Origin: Zeugodacus cucurbitae
Lineage: Eukaryota > Arthropoda > Insecta > Diptera > Tephritidae
Assembly: GCF_028554725.1 (NCBI RefSeq)
Contig: NC_071671.1
Location: 51,916,001-51,980,000 of the forward strand
Direction: 5' to 3'
Length of the DNA stretch: 64,000 nt
In this document: piece after piece, positions 56,011-64,000 of the stretch
Numbering within the stretch: the stretch's first letter is position 1
Layout of the letters: each line of letters begins with the position of its first letter
Translations under genes and position numbers: made by a program
The notes under the pieces: model-generated
The model's input: only the letters and a program-made list of their open reading frames with translations
Databases searched by the model: none
Told to the model about the DNA's origin: nothing

Positions 56011-58068
56011 TGGAGGAGCTGGAGGTTTCCTTTAGTTGTGTCCTAAGCCAAAACTTATACTCTTAAATATAAATCTCTCATACATTTTAAATTACATTTA
56101 ATTCCATATTATAGCAACTACAGAAAATAAATTTTAAAATATTCTTATTCAAAATTTAAGATCACTTCGTATATTTGACACACACAAATTGATTTCCTGA
56201 AATCGCAAAGCCAAACAGACGAACTTTTTGTATACTTGTAGTCCCTTAAATGTTTTTCCACGAACATAAAGGAGTGAAATAAAAGTGAAATTGTAAACAT
56301 AACCGACGTAAAAGTGGCAACAATTCAACGACAAAATGTTGTTGCTGGTTTAAGTGCACTCTGCTTCGACGTCTGTGCAAACCGCAGATGGCTTGCGCTT
56401 GGACGTATGAGCGTCTAATGTGTAGAGGGTGCTACCTCAGACAAGTATTCGGGCAACAGAAGTATCGGTACTAGGTAGTTTGAAATCCAATTTTTTTTTT
56501 TGAAGTGCGTTAATTGGCTAAATTGGCGTTATTTGTAAAATCAAGAAAGTCAAGAAGCTTTGGCTATACTTTCGTTATCGTTATATATATCGTTACCGGC
56601 CACCTTTAAAGTAGGTATACATATTCGTAGAAATAAAAATATTTCTTTTAAAATTTATATTTAAACCAAAAATTCTAAAAATAATATGTTTTAAGTAAAA
56701 ATATATTTGGCAACTTAAAAATATTCTTTCCAAAACCATTAATTGGATTAATACCATCTGATAAAACTTTTGACAATAATTGAATGACATGAAGTAAGCT
56801 ATCAAAAGCTATCACTCAACCAGCTTTAATGCTTTTCTTCATACGCTTCTACATCCATCCTTAATAAGAATGAATGTATGAATGTTCTGCATTCACAAAT
56901 ACCGAGCAAATAAAGCAAAAGAAATAGCTAAGCGAGTGACTCACTAAGCCTAGAATTGGGACTTGTAAGTGCAACTAACTGATTGCATTGTGAGGCGTGT
57001 ACATTTGAATGACTGAAGAACTGGCTGACTGACTTTCTGCATTCATGCATTCATGTCGACTGAGCGAAGCTTATTGTCTCGGCCTAGTGTTTCTCAATGT
57101 CAATATGTGTGCAATGCGTGCAACCAAAGTTTATTCACTCAAAAACCAACTTCAGTGGTATGGAAGTGCACTTAGTGCATATGCAAGCGTTTGCAAATGC
57201 TTACACGCCTAAAAGTATGCAACATTTGATTTGTGATTGTGCTCATATAAGGCGTCAGTTAGGCTAAAATGATTTCATTCAGAGCTTTGAGGGTAATTAT
57301 GCACCATTTACATATGTGTAGTTATGTATATTTTTATGTGTGTTTGCCCACCAGCTGTGTGAAGTCAGTCGACGCTAACAACTGCAGCCAGTAGGATGTG
57401 AAAATGTATGAAAGCTCGGTGAATGTGTTTCGTTAGACGCTTAAATGCGCCAGAAATTTGATAGACAATGTGAAACTAAGTATTTTCATCTTGGCCTCAG
57501 CAATGCGTCGAGTTGGGACTCTTGCCGTGCGATCTACATATTTTCGGACGGACTAGTTGCATAGGCCGACCTCGGCTGTTTCCATGACAGTTGGATCTTT
57601 GTAAGCAGAACGGACCATATTATCTGGTTAAGAATTGTCATTTCGGGAATATTCAGCCAACTTTCGGTCAATTCGTGCACTCAATTTAGCCTAAGAAATC
57701 AAACTCATCCTAACGCGCAAATAATACCTTTTGCAGATGACTCTTAGATTAAATATATCAAAAGAGTACAATGTTTGAATACTATCCTCCTACTATCCTA
57801 TCCTCTTTGAGTTAGCATACTCCTTATTTTCCTTTCATAATTACAAACCTGACATTACGTGACCCATCAAAATGTAAACAAAGCCCCATCTAATTTCATT
57901 GACCTATGACCATAGGTTATAGGTTATATATAGAGGACCATAGGTGAAGTTTTGTTACATTTTGGCCTAGGTCATTGACCTTTGGTCATGGTTTGTTTGC
58001 ATTTTGGTAGAAGATATTTCCCTGAAACTGAAACTGGACTGGAAAATTCCATTCAAATTCAAATTATT
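56011..58068. other. Spacer of the inverted repeat, left part
   Basis: No gene recognised. It contains a palindrome-rich stretch at 57880-58000 with AGGTCATTGACCT (57969-57981) flanked by partly complementary strings (AAAATGTAAACAAAG near 57870 and GTTTGTTTGCATTTT near 57990), possibly a small degenerate inverted-repeat element. Confidence 0.4.
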
Positions 58069-58533
58069 AACAAGTAAGAAAAGGCTAAGGTCGGGTGCAA
58101 CCGAATATTTTATACTCTAGAAATTTATTGATGTAATTTTATAAAGATAACACAATTTGACCCATATATTCGGCACAAAGTTCAATAGAATAACGAAAAT
58201 CATCATAAATAGTATGAGGTATTTCCTGAACCGATTTCACTCGTTTTTACCACCAAGATATCAAATATCGAGGACTATACGTTCACTTAATTTTATATTA
58301 CCTATAATTAGGTATAGGGGACCTAGGGGAAGTTATGACCCGATTTTAACCATTTGGTACAGAGACATAAGAACGGACAGACATCCGGATTTCAGCTCCA
58401 CTCGTCATCCTGATCATTTATATATATATATAGCCCCATATCGAATTCTATTATTTGTTGGTGACACAAAAAACCGTTATGTGAACAAAACTATAATACT
58501 CTCGGTAACAACTTTGTTGCGAGAGTATAAAAA
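58069..58533 (-). mobile_element. Terminal-inverted-repeat family, short copy, reverse orientation
   Basis: It begins AACAAGTAAGAAAAGGCTAAG, GTCGGGTGCAACCGAA and TTTTATACTC, and ends TTGTTGCGAGAGTATAAAAA. It has the family's ACAGACATCCGGATT region in the middle. At about 465 bases it is less than half the length of the copies at 33351, 36302 and 39265. It shows the true outer end (AACAAGTAAG) that is not clear in those copies. Confidence 0.78.
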
Positions 58534-59061
58534 CTGTCCACGAATCTTCATCCCGCTTCGTTTCACCACACTTTTTGAACGCTTTTCTGGTAGTGCATAA
58601 CGGAGTTTTTATTGGCACAACGGTATTCGATGGTAATTAACGGTGTTTTCTGCCTGATTTCATTTCGGCTTCTGCAAGTGGCGGTTGCCACATTCAATTA
58701 GTATTGTTGTTGTTGTTGGTGGTGCCAGAATACCCGAATCCTCTTGTAATGCCGTTCGTGTGTTAATTAATTTGCCCATATTTGTCTGTTTGTCTGTTGG
58801 CACCTCAAAGCGCCGTGAAATTTTGCAAATTCGAAGGAACATAGGAATCACAAAGGAGTCGCATTCCATATTACTGACTAAAACAGCATCAAAGAGACAG
58901 TATGGCTGCACATAACATTTTCTGTGAACTGCCTACTTTTTTCCATGTCCACTTATTTCAGTGTGTGTATGTGCATTGAGTAGGCATTCCTTTGCCTCGA
59001 TCCACAGACGCATTGTTTTGTGTCACATTTTAGCCTTTGTTGAGGCATTCATCAATTTATA
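58534..59061. other. Non-coding stretch with a GTT microsatellite
   Basis: A short (TTG)n run lies near 58708. No gene is seen. Confidence 0.35.
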
Positions 59062-59559
59062 CGAGGGCTGCTATATATATTTCTGGCCTAATAATGAAAA
59101 TAGGAAAATTTATCAACGAAAATGGTTTTATTGTTTTTCAAAATATTCTCCATCAAGATTTATACACTTTTGCATGCGCTCAAACCAATTTTCGAAGCAC
59201 TTTTTTTGAGCCTTTTTTGAGCGATTGTCAAATTGTGCGGGATCCAACGAGAACAAACCTTTTTTACGGCCAGGTTTTCATACAATATTGAATGTATGCT
59301 GGTAGGAGAAATGCATAGGCATGCCTCTATCTGAAGGTATGTTACATGACGGTCTTGCATTAAATGTTCACGAGTTAATTCCATTTTTTGGACGAGATGA
59401 ATTTTTTAATTCCCTGTAAATAAAACAATTCACGATTAAATGACAAAACGTTCTGAGTGATGTTATGCTTAAAAATGTCAAACTTTCTAATGGAAATGTC
59501 AGATTGCACCTGGCAACACTTAGTGTTACCTAGGCCAGAAATATATATAGCAGCCCTCG
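59062..59559 (-). mobile_element. mariner-like element, internally deleted (498 bp)
   Basis: Perfect 29-base terminal inverted repeats start CGAGGGCTGCTATATATATT at 59062 and end AATATATATAGCAGCCCTCG at 59559, with TA on each side (59060-59061 and 59560-59561) as the target duplication. On the minus strand the frame ending near 59160 contains a helix-turn-helix piece (YLQIEACLCISPTSIHSIL, VCSRWIPHNLT). This is followed by remains of the transposase end (WFERM and LDGEYFE in another frame, near 59190-59140). The catalytic core is deleted. Perfect ends suggest recent movement using another copy's transposase. Confidence 0.88.
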
Positions 59560-59814
59560 TATGTATGTGGGTTCTTATTCACAAATTAATTATCTTTATT
59601 ATAACTTTATTAAAACGCGTTTGAAATTTGATTACAATTCTTTATTTCACTTAAATAAAACGATTAAATTAAATACAACGATTCGCTTAAAAAGGAGTAG
59701 TTGCTGTAGTTGCTATAAAATACAATGGAATGTAAATTAAGATGAATGAGAGAACTATTATATGTTTAAGAGTAAACATGTTGGAGCTTAGGGAACAACT
59801 AAAGGAAACATTCA

Positions 59815-62800
59815 GCTTCTCCATTTTTCTTCGTGGAAGTCTTTCCATTCCATCTTTATTGATATCTTGAAGTAGTCCATAGTACAAAATAGTGGTCTTA
59901 TTTCTAATCCCGGCCTCTTAAAGAACTTAAATATATCAAAATATTTAATGCTATGCCTTAAAAAATAAAAAAATATGGCCAAAGGCCGTGGTTTTGCGTG
60001 TGGAAAATGTGTAGATTGCGCTCTTGAGCTGTTGTAGAGTGCAAAGAGTTCTAAATATGAACGCATATGTTTGGGGTATAAATACACATTTGAGTTAACT
60101 GGGCGATAAAACTCAAACAGATAATACAGGACTGCATAAAGTACGAGTACTATCAGTGGTTGCTTTAGCGTATGAGTAACGTAGTTATATTAAGGCTGAT
60201 TTTCGATCATTACTTGAAGTACTAACACTTTGAAGGTACAATTAATTCATTTAAGGGCTTATTTGAAAGATGGAAGGAAAATCCATAAACAAGTATACTA
60301 GACTATTAAAATAAATAAAATTCGGACAAAATAAGACTAATAATAAGTTGCGGCAGGTGGATGGCTCTTCGGTCTCAAGTAGATACGCTAACACAATCAT
60401 ATCGGGGGAAATAACTTCAAAACATAATTTACTTAGTCTCTTCGTTGGTTTAAGAGAACTTTTAGCCTCAGTGAAGTAGTGCTTAAGTTAAGTTTACACA
60501 AAATAAACTCACTTCATATGCCAGAAAGGACAGTAAATTTCAACAGCGAGATTCCTAAAGGTAAATTATGAAGTGAAGTAGTTAGTATGTGATGCAGCGA
60601 GAAGAATTTTATTGATCATAGATTAAATTGCGAATAGTTTGAGCCAACGACATATTTTCGCTTTCGCTTTCGCCATCACAAAATGCTTGAATTGCGACAG
60701 CACTCTACACTACTATTTATTGCATATTTATGAGCTAGCTCGCCAAGAGAATGTAACTTTGTGCCCTTCTACCACATACCTGACGACACTTAGCCACAGC
60801 GACAGCTTAGGAAACAGAGAACATCAACAAACTCTGCAACAAATGCGCAGTATCATCATCTTTCTTCGCCAATACCAAATAGGAATTCATTATCCAACCC
60901 AACCCAACTGATGACACTGTCTGTGTTACAAGTACTGTCTGTGTATACAAGTAATTCTTCTGTTCGACCGTGTTTTGGTTCTCAACTTTTTTGAGCTGGA
61001 ATATCCTTCGTCATCCGTTGGATGTGGAATAAAGTCTGACACCACACTATCTGCCGCAGAAGCTTACATCTCTCTCTTCACGACTATATGAGCTATTTTT
61101 CTGGAACTAATGTGTGAATATATACTATATAGTGGTGAGGGCAGAGTTATTTTTCAGTTTTCAATTGAAATATTTTAATATAATTTAAAATTTTGTATAG
61201 AGAGAGTATATATTTATTGTGGATGTCAATATCATTTCCGATTTTAAAAAACTCGAACTAAAACACTTATTACTTCATACATGAAGATCAACTACCAAAA
61301 TGTAAGAAATCCCTAGATCGAAATATGGAAAATATCATCGTTCGACTTTGACTTGACACCCAAACCAACGGTTCCAATCATCCGCTGCTGCTGCTGACTA
61401 CGCTCTTGGGCACCACCACAATCAAACGAGCATCACAAAATGAGATGGTGTTAGTGCTCTTACTGTGGGTCCAAGCGAAGGTTGAGTGAACAGGTCTATG
61501 CCGCACGATGTACAATACGAATAAGTGCACGTGCTAATAAATGTAAAAATTAATAATATTTTATATTTAATAAGAGTTGTAGTATATTTGAATAACGTAA
61601 TAATTAAAAAAAAGTAATTTTTTGCCATTTTACAATGAAATAATTCTTTTCATTTCATAGGTAAATATATTACTTCCTCCGCATAAACATGCTCAGTCAA
61701 CTGCTGATTGCAGACTGATTTTATCGTCGTTTATTTATCGTATTGTCCCATCGTAGGTGTTGGGTGTTAGTGTTAGCACATCGCTTGTAGGTGTTAGTGA
61801 CAATCGGTGTGTGTACATATACGATCACTTACGCTCTTTTAGCACATGCTAAGACTTTGCCAATGCCTGGTCATCAGCGTTCACATTCCAATGCAATGAA
61901 CGCCGTCAAGCAACGTCACGAATATTTCGACGCATCACAGTAAGCAAGAGCTCATCGGTGAAGATACACATATATTACATTTGTCCCACCTGTTTACATA
62001 CAAATGGTACGTATGTGTGAGTGTTTGTGTATGCAGGTGGCGCTGACATTGATAAATAACTTAATTTGTGTCAATGACTTGGTTAACTTCCGCTTACACT
62101 TTGATCTCTGCTGCCGGTGTCACGCCTCTATACTCACATATCTGCGGCTGTGTGTGAACCATGGAGCCTTCAGAAATTGTGATTCAGATATATGCATACA
62201 GACACATATGCAGATATGCTTCTGCTAATATATTTAATTTATCTTACTGGCTTTCTTCTGTGCGTTCATATACCCACCATTCTTTATACGGCGGCAGCTG
62301 TGCTCAAGGTGTTGTGGAAGCATCGAGATGCTTCTTAATGGTCATATGTAATGCTATTCTAATTAGAAACTGCAAATTTCATGTTTTCATAATCAGAACG
62401 TAGTAGTAGGAAGCTGCGTGTGTGACTTATGCCAGCTTTTATGAAAAACTCTTGTGAAAAGCAACAAAATAAAAATACAAAGAAATACACTCGTATGCAT
62501 AAAAACATACAAACAGCTAGTTTCTTCTAGCTTTTCCATTTTCCATTGGGATAATTATTTTTCTGAAAGAAATTAAATGCGCATCCGAATCCTAGCTGTT
62601 GATACCCAATGGACGCCTAAGGGTATGTAATAATTATTGCAGGTACCACTCTTTATGAAGCTTTAAAAGCGCCAGGTGTTGGGCGTGTGTTTTTAATGAG
62701 AATTATTGTTCTAAAGGAAACAACAATGCATACAAATATAGAAAATTCTCCCATGGTCTACATGTACTTCTAAAAGTAAATGCTTACAATATTAATTAAT

Positions 62801-64000
62801 TAAAACAAGTGTTTTTAAAGCTAGTAGCGGGGTAAAGAAATCATAATTGCTATTAAAATATGATTAAAAAAATATTTTATGTTTAACGCACTATTATTTA
62901 CTGCTACTTTTGACTCTATTGACCAATGTGACCTGAAAGAAGTTAAAGAGAACTTATTCTATAAATAGTAATTTGTATATAAATAGTCAAAGAGTGGTTA
63001 GGAATGCATGTGATGGTAGTGAATAATTTAATCGAAATAAGTATTAGATTCAGGCTTTCAGGCAGGTACGCTCGGTCGAGTAATATCGTGGGCATAAGTA
63101 AAATTTTCCATTGAAAAACAGTAAATTCGTAACTGCACTTTTCGCACGGCTAAGTGGCCAATCAATCAATTTATTGTTCTGTGTGACGCTGATTTTCTGG
63201 CAAATTTTTAAATGTCACACTTGAACAGCTTTCTTCTTCAACCTTTTGTCATTATGCCATAAATCAATCCGATCACCTTGCCTTCAGGCGTTCTCAATGA
63301 GCATAATAATGGAGTTTATGTCAAGCAAGTTGTTGGTGATGTCTGTGATTAGCTTAACGATGCTGATGACAGCAGTTGAACAGATGACATCGCATACACA
63401 GCACATATTTGTAATGACACACAGACGAAATGCAATAAGTTGAAGCCACGAAATGGCCCACAGGTGAAACTACGACAGATAAACGAGACAAATGAGACAG
63501 TAAAAGGCTAAATTACAATCAAAGCGGCATAAATAAGCATAACAAAAGAAGAGCAGAGGATCATTAAAACACACAAACATTCGAATATTAATTTTTATGA
63601 AGCTGCAATGAGTCCACTGAATGAGTAACGAATGAGTATAGTGGAATAAGTCGAAGCAATCGAGCATGTCTTCGCGCGTCACTGGCTGTATGATAAACAG
63701 CAACGTCGACAACGGTCCTGCATGTCTTGCTTGTGCTATCAACGAAAACTGGTAAGTGCCGCTAAATGTTGTGGCCTGTGTACGTCGGCAATGTTTATTA
63801 TGAAATAATTTGATCAATTGTGCAATAACGTTTTTGGCATATTTTTGCGTCCCTTGGCGGCAGACGAAAGTCCAGCTTGACAGTCTCGAGTCTTTTGGCT
63901 GCTGCCCTACTATCTGTCTGCCGATCTTCAAATGGCAGTGCAAAACATTCATGTTCCATTTTCATTACTTTTATATTTTACCCGCACTTTCACTTTCACT
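59815..64000 (-). repeat. Right arm of the diverged large inverted repeat
   Basis: The reverse partner of 52130-56010; its outer end lies beyond the window. The stretch about 62100-63830 is mostly without a clear counterpart in the left arm, so it has gained DNA or the left arm has lost it. No gene is seen in either arm; the 160-residue minus frame at 63470-63952 is not conserved as a frame in the left arm. Confidence 0.78.

Noticed and set aside
63470..63952. 160-codon minus-strand frame near the right end
   Set aside because: Part of it lies in the inverted-repeat arm, but the corresponding left-arm sequence does not preserve the frame. No domain is recognisable.

Overview
The window is eukaryotic DNA, most likely from a higher fly (Diptera, probably a tephritid-like or related cyclorrhaphan). 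It is AT-rich and full of insect transposon debris: Jockey-, R1-, I- and RTE-like LINE fragments, a deleted mariner, a deleted piggyBac and a dipteran short interspersed repeat. Fly-type core promoters (TATA, TCAGTT initiator) and AATAAA poly(A) signals are present. No bacterial gene organisation is seen, so reading frames that open on TTG or GTG were not taken as genes.

Positions 1-32922 hold the one real gene family: eight head-to-tail copies on the + strand of an intronless gene for a BEN-domain protein. The A form has 370 residues (starts 172, 3967, 11544, 20915). A shorter B form has 330 residues (14926, 23853). One copy is frameshifted (7762) and one is enlarged to 583 residues by an internal duplication (29839). 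Every copy has the same compact promoter: heptamers matching the fly TAGteam/Zelda motif (CAGGTAG, CAGGTAA, CAGGTAC) just upstream of TATAAATA and an initiator. The proteins carry 5 to 11 sumoylation consensus tetrapeptides (psi-K-x-E) in front of a C-terminal BEN domain. This resembles the early-embryonic BEN boundary and repressor factors of Drosophila (Elba1, Elba2, Insensitive); that functional analogy is inference.

The array has a layered structure. Copies 1-4 are about 3.79 kb repeats, with signs of an older two-unit (about 7.6 kb) periodicity. Copies 5+6 and 7+8 form an 8.93 kb B+A unit duplicated in tandem (14433-23359, 23360-32922). Spacers are built of the same LINE fragments, carrying the same internal lesions in each copy, so the fragments were amplified with the gene.

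Positions 31951-40827 are a gene-free tandem triplication of a 2.96 kb block (Jockey fragment, unique flank, 1.1 kb terminal-inverted-repeat element, inverted fragment of that element).

Positions 40828-52130 hold no host gene that I can support. They contain R1-like and I-like LINE remnants, a piggyBac remnant, an RTE-like reverse transcriptase fragment and perfect ecdysone-receptor-type palindromes. The stretch 45846-49400 is a diverged paralogue of the DNA that flanks BEN copies 6 and 8, but without the gene, so it may represent the unoccupied version of the site.

Positions 52130-64000 form a diverged large inverted repeat with arms of about 4 kb, the right arm running off the window. The roughly 3.8 kb spacer holds a dipteran repeat and a mariner deletion derivative. 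No coding gene was found there.
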